Positions 54,208 to 62,962 of a stretch of 64,000 nt of DNA are shown piece after piece. A model generated the notes under the pieces. It saw nothing but the letters and a program-made list of their open reading frames with translations. It was not told the origin of the DNA and searched no databases. Each line of letters begins with the position of its first letter. Position 1 is the stretch's first letter. Source of the DNA: Taklimakanibacter deserti (GTDB taxonomy: Bacteria > Pseudomonadota > Alphaproteobacteria > Rhizobiales > Aestuariivirgaceae). The translations under genes and the position numbers were made by a program. The stretch is taken from assembly GCA_003574785.1 (NCBI GenBank), contig QORU01000001.1:372001-436000 (forward strand). Reading direction: 5' to 3'.

Positions 54208-54773
54208 TGGACGCCCTCCCGCTTGAGCAATGCGCGCTTCCTATGCACACCCCAGCGATAGCCCGAGATCGTGCCGTCCTTGCGCAGGATGCGATGGCAG
54301 GGCACCGCAACCGCGATCCTGTTGTTGGCGCAAGCGTCGGCGACTTCCTTCGCGGGACCTTTCTCACCCCCCGTCACGCCAAGCCGCGCGGCAAGCTCGG
54401 AATAGCTCAGCGTCTTGCCAGGTGGAATCGCACGCAGGGCCTGCCAGACCGTGATCTCGAAATCGGAGCCCTGGAGATCGAGCGTCAGGTCCACAGGGCT
54501 GGCCGGGTCCTCGATCAAGGCGACGACCTTTCCAACCGTATCGGCGAGCCGATCGTTGCCTTCCGAAATCCGGGCTTTCGGGAAATGCCGGATGAGATCG
54601 GCAAGGAGCCTGCCCTGATCGCTGCCGAGAAAGATGGCGCTGACGCCTTTTTCAGTGGCGGCAACCAGGACCTGGCCCAGGGATGTCGTGCCGAAAGCAA
54701 AAGTCATGGCGGCATCGGGCGCGCCCAGGGGAGAGGGGGTGCTGTGGGTCGTGGCGGACAGGTTTAAGGTCAT
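54204..54773 (-). CDS. ogt: Methylated-DNA--protein-cysteine methyltransferase
   Basis: 189 residues. The acceptor cysteine is in VAVPCHRILRKDG near residue 155, preceded by the DNA-binding helix (PGKTLSYSELAARLG). It transfers methyl or alkyl groups from O6-alkylguanine irreversibly to itself. The fused AraC domain of Ada is absent. Coupled to the downstream oxygenase gene by a 4-bp overlap. Confidence 0.92.
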   Translation of the reverse strand: MTLNLSATTHSTPSPLGAPDAAMTFAFGTTSLGQVLVAATEKGVSAIFLGSDQGRLLADLIRHFPKARISEGNDRLADTVGKVVALIEDPASPVDLTLDLQGSDFEITVWQALRAIPPGKTLSYSELAARLGVTGGEKGPAKEVADACANNRIAVAVPCHRILRKDGTISGYRWGVHRKRALLKREGVQ

Positions 54774-55028
54774 GACGAATACTCCTCGATGATGCGCTCA
54801 ATCTGGGCGCCAGGGTCCGTCATATCCACCCGAAAACGGACTCGAGCGGCTCTTTCGCGTATTACTCCGCATACGGATTATATGTCGTCGATGATCGGCG
54901 GAAGGCCCACTCTTCCATTGCGTCAAGCCATCCGTCTCGCAGGCGCACAGGAACCCGCTTGTTGACACGTGATGGGCTGGGCTACTGTGGTCAAAGACAG
55001 AGGAATGGCCCTTTGTCGCGCTTTAATA

Positions 55029-55048
55029 TTGAATGAACGTTCAGTCAA
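55029..55048. promoter_or_regulatory. TetR/BetI-type operator before the class-III aminotransferase gene
   Basis: TTGAATGAACGTTCAGTCAA is a 20-bp palindrome with only one mismatched base pair. It ends 15 bp before the ATG and resembles the operators of BetI-like TetR repressors. No TetR gene adjoins it, so the repressor must be encoded elsewhere. Confidence 0.6.
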
Positions 55049-55063
55049 AACGAGAGGGAAATC

Positions 55064-56464
55064 ATGCTTCATCAGGCTAGCAACCGCTTCAATCCGGACG
55101 ATCTTTGGCAAAAGGACCGCGATCATTTCCTTCATCCCTACACGCATTTCGACAGTTTCAAGGAGGAGGGATCGCTCGTCCTGGTTGAAGGCGAGGGCTG
55201 CTATGTCAAGGACGCCGAAGGCCGGCGCTATTTCGACGGCATCGGCGGCATGTGGTGCGTCAATGCCGGCTATGGCCGCAGGGAGATCGCCGAGACCATG
55301 GCCGAGCAGGCGCTCCAGCTCTGCTATACGACGACCTTCGTCGATGTCACCAATGCGCCGGCGGCCGAGCTTGCCGCCAAGCTCGCATCGCTCGCCCCCA
55401 AAGGCCTCAATCACGTCGCCTTCGCCACGTCGGGCTCCTGCGGCATCGACACGGCGATCAGGCTTGCCCATTATTATCAGTCGCGGCGCGGCGAGAGCGA
55501 GCGCAAATACATCGTCTCGCGCAAGAACTCCTATCACGGCTCGACCTATCTCGGCATGACGGTAGGCCTGCGCGACGGCGACCAGTCGCCGCATTTCCGC
55601 TATGTGGGCGATCTCGTGCATCATCTCTCGGCACCCTATCCCTATCGCCGGCCGGACGGCATGAGCCTTGCCGAGTTCAGCGATTTCCTGGTCGATGAGT
55701 TCCGCCGCAAGATCGAGACGCTGGGCGCCCGCAACATCGCCGCCTTCATCGCCGAGCCCGCGCAGGCCTCGGGCGGCGTCACCATGCCGCCCCCCAACTA
55801 CCTGCCGCGCATGCGCAAATTGTGCAGCGAGAACGGCATATTGTTCATCGCCGATGAGGTGGTGACGGCTTTCGGCAGGCTCGGCCACATGTTCGCGTCC
55901 GAAGCCGAATTCGGCATCGTGCCCGACATCATCGTGACCGCGAAGGGACTCACCTCGGGCTATATCCCGCTCTCCGCCGTCATCTATTCGGATGACGTGC
56001 ATGAGGTGATCAGCGCGCCTGATGCCGAGGCTTGGTTCACCCATGGCTATACCTATTCGGGCCATCCGGTCGCCTGCGCGGTGGGACTGAAGAACATCGA
56101 GATCATCGAGCGCGAGGATCTTTGCGGCAATGCCGCGCGGGTCGGCGATTATCTCGAGCAGCGCCTGGCCGAACTCGCACCTTTGCCGATCGTCGGCGAC
56201 GTGCGCGGCCGACGTTTGATGATGTGCGTCGAATATGTCGCCGACAAGAAGACGAAGCAGAAGCTTCCCGATGACGCCCATATTTCCAAGCGCATCTCCA
56301 ATGAGTGCGAGGCGCATGGCCTCTTGGTCCGGCCGATCGGCCATCTCGACGTGCTGTCGCCGCCGCTCATCATCACCCGAGCCCAAGTCGATTTCATCGT
56401 CGACACTTTGGGCGCCGCCATCCGCAAGGTGACGGACGAACTGGTGCGCGAAAAGGTGATCTGA
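55064..56464 (+). CDS. Class-III omega-aminotransferase
   Basis: 466 residues. The PLP enzyme has Asp in LFIADEVVTAFGRLG near residue 262 and the PLP Lys in VTAKGLTSGYIPLSA near residue 291. It resembles beta-alanine/taurine/putrescine-type pyruvate transaminases. AGAGGG lies in front of the start. A perfect operator-like palindrome at 55029-55048 and a strong terminator at 56490-56521 mark it as a single-gene transcription unit. The amine donor is not identified. Confidence 0.88.
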   Translation: MLHQASNRFNPDDLWQKDRDHFLHPYTHFDSFKEEGSLVLVEGEGCYVKDAEGRRYFDGIGGMWCVNAGYGRREIAETMAEQALQLCYTTTFVDVTNAPAAELAAKLASLAPKGLNHVAFATSGSCGIDTAIRLAHYYQSRRGESERKYIVSRKNSYHGSTYLGMTVGLRDGDQSPHFRYVGDLVHHLSAPYPYRRPDGMSLAEFSDFLVDEFRRKIETLGARNIAAFIAEPAQASGGVTMPPPNYLPRMRKLCSENGILFIADEVVTAFGRLGHMFASEAEFGIVPDIIVTAKGLTSGYIPLSAVIYSDDVHEVISAPDAEAWFTHGYTYSGHPVACAVGLKNIEIIEREDLCGNAARVGDYLEQRLAELAPLPIVGDVRGRRLMMCVEYVADKKTKQKLPDDAHISKRISNECEAHGLLVRPIGHLDVLSPPLIITRAQVDFIVDTLGAAIRKVTDELVREKVI

Positions 56465-56489
56465 CGATCGTGCTTGCGAACGGACAAGC

Positions 56490-56521
56490 ATGGCCTCCCA
56501 CTGGAAACAGTGGGAGGCCAT
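56490..56521 (+). terminator. Rho-independent terminator
   Basis: A perfect 14-bp stem (ATGGCCTCCCACTG at 56490-56503 with 56508-56521) closed by a GAAA tetraloop, followed by a T-rich stretch from about 56534. It ends the aminotransferase transcript. Confidence 0.85.
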
Positions 56522-56606
56522 AGCGAATTTCGATTTTTTCCCGGACATTCATTAAGTAACTATTTGAAATAAAACCGTTATTCCTGTAACCTTGCGCCAT
56601 TTGATA

Positions 56607-56631
56607 TCATTGATTAATATGCAATCAATGA
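56607..56631. promoter_or_regulatory. Inverted repeat before the toxin-antitoxin operon
   Basis: TCATTGATT (56607-56615) and AATCAATGA (56623-56631) are perfect 9-bp arms with a 7-bp spacer. They lie 15 bp before the antitoxin start, a fit for FitA-type autorepression. Confidence 0.65.
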
Positions 56632-56646
56632 CTAATGAGATCGACC

Positions 56647-56895
56647 ATGGCAAGCATGACAATTCGCGATATCGACGAGAAATTGAAGGCAAAGCTCCGC
56701 ATTCAAGCCGCGCGGCATGGTCGCTCGATGGAGGATGAGGCGCGCGACATTCTGCGTACGGCATTGTCGCGTGAGCCGGCACAGACGGGCGGGCTTGCCG
56801 AAGCGATTCGTGCGCATATAGAACCTTTAGGCGGTGTAGAACTGGAAATTGCACCCCGTCAGGCCATGCGCGAGCCGATAGACTTCGGCAAATGA
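56647..56895 (+). CDS. FitA-like ribbon-helix-helix antitoxin
   Basis: 82 residues from ATG 56647 (an in-frame ATG at 56635 adds four residues). The RHH DNA-binding part is SMTIRDIDEKLKAKLRIQAARHGRSMEDEAR at about residues 3-35; the C-terminal tail neutralises the toxin. The stop overlaps the toxin start (ATGA), a standard arrangement. Probably autorepresses through 56607-56631. Confidence 0.87.
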   Translation: MASMTIRDIDEKLKAKLRIQAARHGRSMEDEARDILRTALSREPAQTGGLAEAIRAHIEPLGGVELEIAPRQAMREPIDFGK

Positions 56896-57311
56896 TTATC
56901 CTCGACACGAATGTTCTGTCGGAAATGTTGCGGCCCGATCCAGAGCCGCGTGTGAGACAATGGCTCAACGACCAACCGCGTGCCGCGGTATTCACGACGA
57001 CCATCACGCGCGGAGAAATTTATTATGGCATCCGCGTGTTGCCGGCGGGCAAGCGGCGCGATCGGCTCTGGAATGCGGCAATTAAGATCTTGGATATGGA
57101 AATGGCAGGACAGGTTCTGGCCTTCGACAGCCTGGCCGCTGACGAATTTGCGGAGATCAGTGCAACGAAGCGAACATCGGGGCGTCCGATCGCGCAATTC
57201 GATGCGCAGATTGCGGGCATTACGCGCTCTCGCGGAGCCCAACTTGCTACCCGCAATGTCAGTGACTTCCACGCGTGCGGCTTCGACGTGATAAATCCTT
57301 GGGGCAAGTAG
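56892..57311 (+). CDS. VapC/FitB-family PIN-domain toxin
   Basis: 139 residues of the PIN fold. Acidic residues expected at the active site are Asp5 and Asn7 in ILDTNVLSE, Glu42 in TRGEIYYG, Asp in QFDAQIAG and Asp in NVSDFHACG. It is an endoribonuclease held in check by the antitoxin encoded directly upstream. Confidence 0.88.
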   Translation: MIILDTNVLSEMLRPDPEPRVRQWLNDQPRAAVFTTTITRGEIYYGIRVLPAGKRRDRLWNAAIKILDMEMAGQVLAFDSLAADEFAEISATKRTSGRPIAQFDAQIAGITRSRGAQLATRNVSDFHACGFDVINPWGK

Positions 57312-57354
57312 AGACCAAGGCACCCGCGCCCCAGAGCCCGGAACGCGTTCCCCC

Positions 57355-57891
57355 TCATTCGAGAAGCAGCACGTCTTCCGGTCCATCCTCTTCATCGATC
57401 TGCAGGCCGATCTTGCGGGCGCCGAGCTTCCTCGCAAGACCTTGCGATGCTGCATTGTCGGGTGCGACCGAGAAGATGAAATGGCGAGCACCGCGCTCGC
57501 GCGCCCAGGCCATAAGGGCGCGCACCGTTTCCTCGGCATAGCCTTGCCGGCGATGATCGGCGAAGATCTCATAGCCGAGTTCGGCGCAGGCGTCGCGCTG
57601 CGCCATCTCGTGCCATTGCGGCAGATCGTGGAAATTGACATAGCCCACCGCTTTACGCGTGCCCCGCAGCGCAATGGCGCGGATGGACCACGGAAGATAT
57701 TGCGGACAATCGGGCAATTGCTTGAGGCGCCGGCGCGCCACCGAGGCGACTTCGTCCCAATCATCCCTCGGCAGCGCGAGATCGAGGAGGCGTGCTGCTT
57801 CATCGATGCGCCCCGCTTCCGTGGCTGCAAGCGCGTCCGGCGACAGCAGCCGCAGTACCAGCCGATCGGTCACGATGTCGTCCCGCATCAT
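57355..57891 (-). CDS. GNAT-family N-acetyltransferase (RimJ-like)
   Basis: 178 residues from ATG 57891, which overlaps the glycosylase stop by 4 bp. It has the acetyl-CoA loop DHRRQGYAEETVRALMAWA near residue 112, preceded by ELGYEIF, and then SVAPDNAASQGLARKLGA. Acceptor unknown. Third gene of a GNAT, glycosylase, GNAT operon. Confidence 0.83.
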   Translation of the reverse strand: MMRDDIVTDRLVLRLLSPDALAATEAGRIDEAARLLDLALPRDDWDEVASVARRRLKQLPDCPQYLPWSIRAIALRGTRKAVGYVNFHDLPQWHEMAQRDACAELGYEIFADHRRQGYAEETVRALMAWARERGARHFIFSVAPDNAASQGLARKLGARKIGLQIDEEDGPEDVLLLE

Positions 57892-59105
57892 CCGCGTTTC
57901 AGCGCCTGGCGCAAAGGCTTGGCGAGCGAACCCTTCGCCGCCGCCGCGACATCGCCGAGGCCCAGCCAATGGGCCATGCGGCGCAATTCGGGAGCCGCGG
58001 CCTCGGCGGTGCGCACCGCATCGATGCCGTCCTCGCCATGCGACGCATTGATCCGCAAGACACCTTCCTGGCGGTCGGCCTTCAGGCAGAAGCGCGCCGT
58101 CAGCCTGTCGCCTTCGAGGAAGGGCAGCACATAATAGCCATAGATGCGCTTCTCCTGCGGCGTATAGATCTCGATGCGATAGCGGAAATCGAACAGGCGC
58201 TCGGCGCGCGTGCGTTCCCACACCAGGGGATCGAAAGGCGAGAGCAAAGCGTGACCGCCGGCCTTGCGCGGCGCGCCGGTGTCGCGGTGGCGATAGGCCT
58301 TGACCGTCCAGCCTTCGACCTTGACCGGCAGCAGAATGCCTTCCTCGATGACCTGCGGCAGGGCTTTCTTGAAGGCATCGACGGGCAGGCGGAAATAATC
58401 GCGCAAGTCCGCTTCGCTCGCGACCCCCATGGCCTGGGCGGAAAGATCGATCAGGCGGCGCACCGCCTCGTTTTCGGGAATAGCCGGCGCATTGAGCGTA
58501 TCGGCTGGAAGCACGCGTTCGGGGAGATCATAGAGGCGCTCGAAGACGCGGCGCGTCGCCGCCGTCACCTCGCCGGTGTGGAAGAGATATTCGAGCGCGA
58601 TCTTGCCCTTGTTCCAGCCCCACCAATTGCCGGTGCGCCCGCCGGGGTCGGGAAGGTCGCTGACGGCGGTCGGGCCGTTGGCCTTCACAAAGCTACGCAC
58701 TTCATCGACATAGGCCTTCTGCTCGCGGCCGAATTTTTCCAGGAATTTGTGCTCGCCGGAACCGTCGGCCGCGCGCTCCATCTTCCAGCGCAGCAACGGA
58801 TAGAAGTCGAGCGGCAGGAGGCTCGCCTCATGCGCCCAATATTCGAAGAAGCGGCGCTTGCGCTTGCCGAAAGTGCGCTGGTCGAGCGTGTCATGGCTGT
58901 AGTGACCGGCGCGCGCGAAAACTGGGAGATAATGCGAGCGCACCAGCACATTGACGCTGTCGATCTGCAACAGGTTCATCTTGGCGATGGCGCTTTCGAT
59001 GCGTGTCCAGTTGGCGGTGCCGTCGCGCTTCGGTCCGGCAAAGCCTTGCGCGACTAATGCCAGGCGGCGCGCCTGGAGATTGGAGAGCGTGTCGCCTTTC
59101 GTCAT
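57888..59105 (-). CDS. YcaQ/AlkZ-type winged-helix DNA glycosylase
   Basis: 405 residues of the HTH_42 family. The catalytic motif reads LLQIDSV near residue 46, i.e. the Gln-x-Asp form associated with the YcaQ (AlkX) branch rather than the Gln-x-Gln form of AlkZ. Further family blocks are RSHYLPVFARAG, FFEYWAHEASLLP and LLSPFDPLVWERTR. These enzymes unhook interstrand crosslinks and remove bulky N-alkyl adducts from DNA. It is translationally coupled to acetyltransferase genes on both sides. Confidence 0.87.
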   Translation of the reverse strand: MTKGDTLSNLQARRLALVAQGFAGPKRDGTANWTRIESAIAKMNLLQIDSVNVLVRSHYLPVFARAGHYSHDTLDQRTFGKRKRRFFEYWAHEASLLPLDFYPLLRWKMERAADGSGEHKFLEKFGREQKAYVDEVRSFVKANGPTAVSDLPDPGGRTGNWWGWNKGKIALEYLFHTGEVTAATRRVFERLYDLPERVLPADTLNAPAIPENEAVRRLIDLSAQAMGVASEADLRDYFRLPVDAFKKALPQVIEEGILLPVKVEGWTVKAYRHRDTGAPRKAGGHALLSPFDPLVWERTRAERLFDFRYRIEIYTPQEKRIYGYYVLPFLEGDRLTARFCLKADRQEGVLRINASHGEDGIDAVRTAEAAAPELRRMAHWLGLGDVAAAAKGSLAKPLRQALKRG

Positions 59106-59581
59106 GTGAGGACCTTGCGCATGTCGATCAGGAGATCGTCGAAACCCAAAGCGCGATAGAGCGCATGGGCGCCTTCGTTGCGGGCCAGCACCGTGATGCG
59201 CAGGTCATCGCGCCCGGCATCGCGCGCGCGTCTTTCGCAATCAGCGAGCAGCATCCGGCCGATGCCGCGCCGGCGCGCTTGCCCGGCCACCACGAGATCG
59301 ACGACATAGGCATAGTCGTAAGGGACCTCATCGCCCGTGCCGTCCTCGACGCTCCGGGTGAGGATCACGGCGTAGCCGAGGGTCGCGCCATTCTCCTCGG
59401 CGATGAGGATGACGCCTTCATCCTCGGCGCATTTTTTCTTGAGGAGATCGACATACCACTGGCCCATATCGGCGGCGGGCTTCATGCGCTCATAGAGCAC
59501 CACCTCGCTCGCCTGCAATTCGCGAATCAGCGCGATTATCGCGGCTGCGTCGGATTCCCGATATTCTCTGATCTCGACCAT
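59102..59581 (-). CDS. GNAT-family N-acetyltransferase
   Basis: 159 residues from ATG 59581. The open frame extends further but lacks a convincing upstream start. The acetyl-CoA loop is VVAGQARRRGIGRMLLADCE near residue 95, followed by ITVLARNEGAHALYRALGF. First gene of the operon that includes the YcaQ-type glycosylase; its stop overlaps that start (ATGA). Substrate unknown. Confidence 0.83.
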   Translation of the reverse strand: MVEIREYRESDAAAIIALIRELQASEVVLYERMKPAADMGQWYVDLLKKKCAEDEGVILIAEENGATLGYAVILTRSVEDGTGDEVPYDYAYVVDLVVAGQARRRGIGRMLLADCERRARDAGRDDLRITVLARNEGAHALYRALGFDDLLIDMRKVLT

Positions 59582-59659
59582 GGGGGGCGGGAAGGTGCCG
59601 TTTCGACTGTTTGAAATCAAGCTGGACAATCGCAAGTCCCAATGTCAGTTTGCGGCAGC

Positions 59660-59812
59660 ATGATTTCTCCCCGCATCCTCCTTGCCCTTCTCTGCCTGAC
59701 GGTGCTTTCAGGCTGCGCCGCCTGTCTGCCGGGGCAGAGCAGGCTCGACAAGGGAATGGTCGATCAAACGGCTGCGGCTGAAGCCGTGCCGGGTTCCGTC
59801 ACCCAGCGCTGA
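59660..59812 (+). CDS. Small lipoprotein
   Basis: 50 residues: a short positively charged N-terminus, a hydrophobic stretch and the lipobox LSGC with Cys at residue 19, followed by a short hydrophilic tail ending VTQR. ATG 59642 in frame would add six residues. No ribosome site is obvious. Likely anchored to a membrane; many alphaproteobacteria carry such entericidin-like or orphan lipoproteins. Confidence 0.6.
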   Translation: MISPRILLALLCLTVLSGCAACLPGQSRLDKGMVDQTAAAEAVPGSVTQR

Positions 59813-59820
59813 TCGGGAGA

Positions 59821-60066
59821 TCAGGCGGCTTCGTCTTTCCACAGAGCGTCGGCCGGCTTCGATTCCGTCGCGGCAAGCTTCGGATTGTATTTATAAAGTG
59901 TCGAGCAATAGGGGCAGACGGTTTCCTGATCATCCCCCATATCGATGAAGATATGTGGATGGTCGTATGGCGGCTTGGCGCCGATGCACATGAATTCCCT
60001 GGTGCCGATCTCGATCGCCGGCACGCCGGCGCTGTTCTGGAAATGCGGAGTAGAGCCCGACGCCAT
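59821..60066 (-). CDS. zf-CHCC-type zinc-finger protein
   Basis: 81 residues from ATG 60066, which has an AGGAA site upstream. The zinc-binding pattern is MCIGAKPPYDHPHIFIDM followed by CPYCSTLYKY, the CHCC arrangement of the mitochondrial NDUFS6-like family. Alphaproteobacterial homologues are associated with complex I or stand alone. It is divergent from the alpha/beta hydrolase gene. Confidence 0.85.
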   Translation of the reverse strand: MASGSTPHFQNSAGVPAIEIGTREFMCIGAKPPYDHPHIFIDMGDDQETVCPYCSTLYKYNPKLAATESKPADALWKDEAA

Positions 60067-60141
60067 GTGATGTTCCTGATTTTTCCTTGTTAGGCCGGGC
60101 GAATAGCATATCTTGCCACGTCCCGCCAAGCATGAGGTCAA

Positions 60142-60894
60142 ATGGCCAGTTTCCGCTCCGATATCGTCGATATTTCCTATGACGTTGCAGGCGAGGGACC
60201 ACCGGTCCTCCTGATCCATGGCTTTGCTTCCAATGCCCGCGTCAATTGGTGGGATACGGGCTGGGTGAAGACCCTCAATGATGCCGGCTATCAGGCCATC
60301 ACTTTCGACAATCGCGGCCACGGCACGAGCACCAAGCTCTATGACGATGCCGCTTATCCGGCCCCGGAAATGGCGGAAGATGCGCGCCGTCTCCTCGATC
60401 ATCTCGGAATCCCGCAAGTCCTGGTCATGGGCTATTCGATGGGCGCCCGGATCGCGGCTTTCCTCACCGTAAACCACCCGGAACGGGTGCGAGCCGCCGT
60501 CTTCGCCGGCCTGGCCGAGAACATGATCAAGGGTTTTGGCGGATCGGAACCGATAGCCCAGGCCCTCGAGGCCCAGTCGGCGGACACCATCACCGATCCC
60601 GGCGCCCGGGTCTTCCGGCTTTTCGCCGAGCAGACCAAGAGCGATCTCAAGGCGCTCGCCGCCTGCATGCGCTCGGAGCGGCAGAAGATCACCCCGGCCG
60701 AGCTCCGTGAGATCAGCGTGCCGGTGCTGGTCGTGGCGGGCGAGGCCGACGAGATCGCAGGCCGCGTCCAGCCGCTGGTCGACGCGATCCCGGGGGCCCA
60801 GGGCGTGGCGCTGCCGCGGCGCAATCATATGAACGCCGTGGGCGATCGCCAGCATAAGGAAGCGGTGATAAAGTTTTTCAATTCAATCAGTTAA
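60142..60894 (+). CDS. Alpha/beta hydrolase
   Basis: 250 residues. The nucleophile elbow is MGYSMGAR near residue 98, the oxyanion region LLIHGFASNARVNWW, and the terminal His probably in RRNHMNAV near residue 234. GAGG lies five bases before the start. A small-molecule esterase or lactonase; substrate unknown. It converges on the crotonase gene. Confidence 0.87.
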   Translation: MASFRSDIVDISYDVAGEGPPVLLIHGFASNARVNWWDTGWVKTLNDAGYQAITFDNRGHGTSTKLYDDAAYPAPEMAEDARRLLDHLGIPQVLVMGYSMGARIAAFLTVNHPERVRAAVFAGLAENMIKGFGGSEPIAQALEAQSADTITDPGARVFRLFAEQTKSDLKALAACMRSERQKITPAELREISVPVLVVAGEADEIAGRVQPLVDAIPGAQGVALPRRNHMNAVGDRQHKEAVIKFFNSIS

Positions 60895-60916
60895 GGTCAG
60901 GTCTTGAGATCGTGAA

Positions 60917-61711
60917 TCAGCGGCCGGTGAAGCGCGGCTTGCGCTTCTCGAGGAAAGCGCGCTGTCCCTCGGCATAGTCCTCGCTGGCGAAACAGCGGGC
61001 AGCCAGTCGCACGGGATCGTCGGGAACCGGCCGGCCCGCCAGGCTGTCGATTGCCCGTTTGGAGGCCGTGATCGTCAAGGGCGCATTGTCGGCGATTTCG
61101 GCGCAAAGGTCGGCGACCTCTTGCGCGAGGCGGTCCGCGGCAACGACCCGATGGATCAATCCCGCCCGCAAAGCCTCTTCCGCCGTGAAACGGCGGGCGG
61201 TGAACAGCATCTCCTTGGCGAAAGCGGGCGAAACCGCATGCAGGAGGTCGCTCAGGCCCTCGATCGGATAGGCGAGGCCGAGCCGGGCCGGCGGCAGCGC
61301 GAAGACCGCGCTGTCGGCGGCGATGCGCAAATCCGCAGCGAGCGCCAGAGCAAGCCCGCCGCCAATGCAAAAGCCCTGGATCATGGCGATGACGGGTTTG
61401 GCCGTGTCGCGCAAGGCGGCGAAAGCCTTGCCGTTCAAGGCTTCATACTCCTTCGCCTGATCGGGATTGGCGCGCCCGACGGAGAATTCGGCGATATCGG
61501 CGCCGGCCGCGAAAGCCTCGGCCCCGGAGCCCCTGATCACCAGGACCCGTGTGTCGGGATCTCGATCGAGGGTCGTGATCAGCCCCGGCAAAGCGGCCCA
61601 CATGTCGCGGTTGAGCGCATTGCGGCGTTCGGGCCGGTCGAGCATGACATGCCCGACGGCTCCCTCGCGCCAGGCCTTCACATGAGGGGTCGGAGAGGCG
61701 AGTTCGGTCAT
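60917..61711 (-). CDS. Enoyl-CoA hydratase/isomerase (crotonase) family protein
   Basis: 264 residues. The CoA-binding oxyanion loops are in FAAGADIAEF near residue 66 and MIQGFCIGGGLALALAADLR near residue 108. By alignment from memory to mitochondrial enoyl-CoA hydratase, the first catalytic Glu position (E144) appears to be Ala in FALPPARLG, while the second (E164) is kept in AKEMLFTARR. This suggests an isomerase, hydrolase or decarboxylase activity rather than simple hydration. Stand-alone gene. Confidence 0.85.
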   Translation of the reverse strand: MTELASPTPHVKAWREGAVGHVMLDRPERRNALNRDMWAALPGLITTLDRDPDTRVLVIRGSGAEAFAAGADIAEFSVGRANPDQAKEYEALNGKAFAALRDTAKPVIAMIQGFCIGGGLALALAADLRIAADSAVFALPPARLGLAYPIEGLSDLLHAVSPAFAKEMLFTARRFTAEEALRAGLIHRVVAADRLAQEVADLCAEIADNAPLTITASKRAIDSLAGRPVPDDPVRLAARCFASEDYAEGQRAFLEKRKPRFTGR

Positions 61712-61825
61712 AAAAGGCGGCTATCAGAGCCCTGCCGTTAACGCAATGCTGTTGCATTTCAAGGAAAGCTCCCCATTTCCAGGGCGGTAGCGTAGGATGA
61801 GCCCTCAAAATGGAGAAAACCCCCG

Positions 61826-62656
61826 ATGGCGCGTCAATCGACACATCCGCAATCCGTGGTCAGCCTCGATCCCGTATGGGAACGCATCCGCGACGAAGCG
61901 CAGGAAGCGGCGCGCAAGGATCCGAGCCTCGGCGGCTTCATTTTCGGCGCGGTGCTCAACCAGCCGCGTTTCGAGGACGCCGTGATGCACCGGCTGTCGC
62001 AGCGCATGGCCAATGCGCTGCCCGCCGAATTGATCCAGCAGGCCTTCCAGGATGCGCTCGACGCCGATCCCTCGATCGGCGATGCCATGCGCGCCGACAT
62101 CGTCGCCGTGCATGACCGCGATCCCGCCTGCAATCGCTATCTCGAACCGCTTCTCTATTTCAAAGGCTTCCAGGCCATCCAGACGCATCGCATGGCGCAT
62201 CAATTGTGGAAGATGGACCGCCGCGATTTTGCCTATTACCTGCAGAGCCGCTCCTCGGTGGTCTACACCGTCGACATCCATCCGGCGGCGCGCATCGGAC
62301 GCGGCATCTTCATCGATCATGCGCATGGCATCGTGATCGGCGAGACTGCGGTCGTCGAAGACAATGTCTCGTTGATGCAGGAAGTGACGCTCGGCGGCAC
62401 CGGCAAGGAAACCGGCGACCGTCATCCGAAGATCCGTCATGGCGTCCTCATCGGCTCCGGCGCGAAGATTCTCGGCAATATCGAGATCGGCCATTGCTCC
62501 AGGGTCGCAGCGGGCTCGGTCGTTTTGCATGACGTGCCACCCAACCGCACCGTCGCCGGCGTTCCGGCCAAGGTCGTGGGCTATGCCGGCTGCGAGGAGC
62601 CGTCACGGGTCATGGACCACCAGCTGAAATCGGACGTGCCGGCGGGATCAGAATAA
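61826..62656 (+). CDS. cysE: Serine O-acetyltransferase
   Basis: 276 residues. The N-terminal helical SATase domain (about 1-140) is followed by a left-handed beta-helix of hexapeptide repeats (PAARIGRGIFIDHAHGIVIGE, GSGAKILGNIEIG). The catalytic His is in DHAHGIVIG. It makes O-acetylserine for cysteine synthesis. The gene is followed by the DUF3126 gene, a conserved pairing in alphaproteobacteria. Confidence 0.94.
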   Translation: MARQSTHPQSVVSLDPVWERIRDEAQEAARKDPSLGGFIFGAVLNQPRFEDAVMHRLSQRMANALPAELIQQAFQDALDADPSIGDAMRADIVAVHDRDPACNRYLEPLLYFKGFQAIQTHRMAHQLWKMDRRDFAYYLQSRSSVVYTVDIHPAARIGRGIFIDHAHGIVIGETAVVEDNVSLMQEVTLGGTGKETGDRHPKIRHGVLIGSGAKILGNIEIGHCSRVAAGSVVLHDVPPNRTVAGVPAKVVGYAGCEEPSRVMDHQLKSDVPAGSE

Positions 62657-62723
62657 GGGCTTGTCTTGCCTTTCACGGTCGGGGTAGAGCTTGGGGCCAG
62701 TCTCCCAGCTAAGGAATGCCCGC

Positions 62724-62933
62724 GTGAATCCCGAAGAAATTAAGAAGCTCACCCGATTTTTCCGGGCCAAGTTCCAGCTCGCCAATATCGAGGTCCGCAA
62801 GCGTCCGCAAAAGACCGACTCGGCGGAGGTCTATATCGGCGATGAGTTCATCGGCGTGATCTTCCGCGACGATGAGGATGGCGAGCTCTCCTATAATTTC
62901 AACATGGCCATCCTCGATTTCGATCTCGAATAA
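62724..62933 (+). CDS. DUF3126 family protein
   Basis: 69 residues from GTG 62724, supported by AAGGA eight bases upstream. The open frame begins earlier but that part is not conserved-looking. Pattern [16 protein letters not shown] then [27 protein letters not shown]. Function unknown; the position behind cysE is conserved. Confidence 0.85.
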   Translation: MNPEEIKKLTRFFRAKFQLANIEVRKRPQKTDSAEVYIGDEFIGVIFRDDEDGELSYNFNMAILDFDLE

Positions 62934-62962
62934 GCGGCGTTCTCCATGGACGAGAGAAGCGC

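Noticed and set aside
54923..56548. Open frame of 541 codons on the minus strand opposite the class-III aminotransferase
   Set aside because: It is antisense to a well-recognised PLP enzyme with family motifs. High-GC DNA produces such long shadow frames, and its translation has no recognisable domain.
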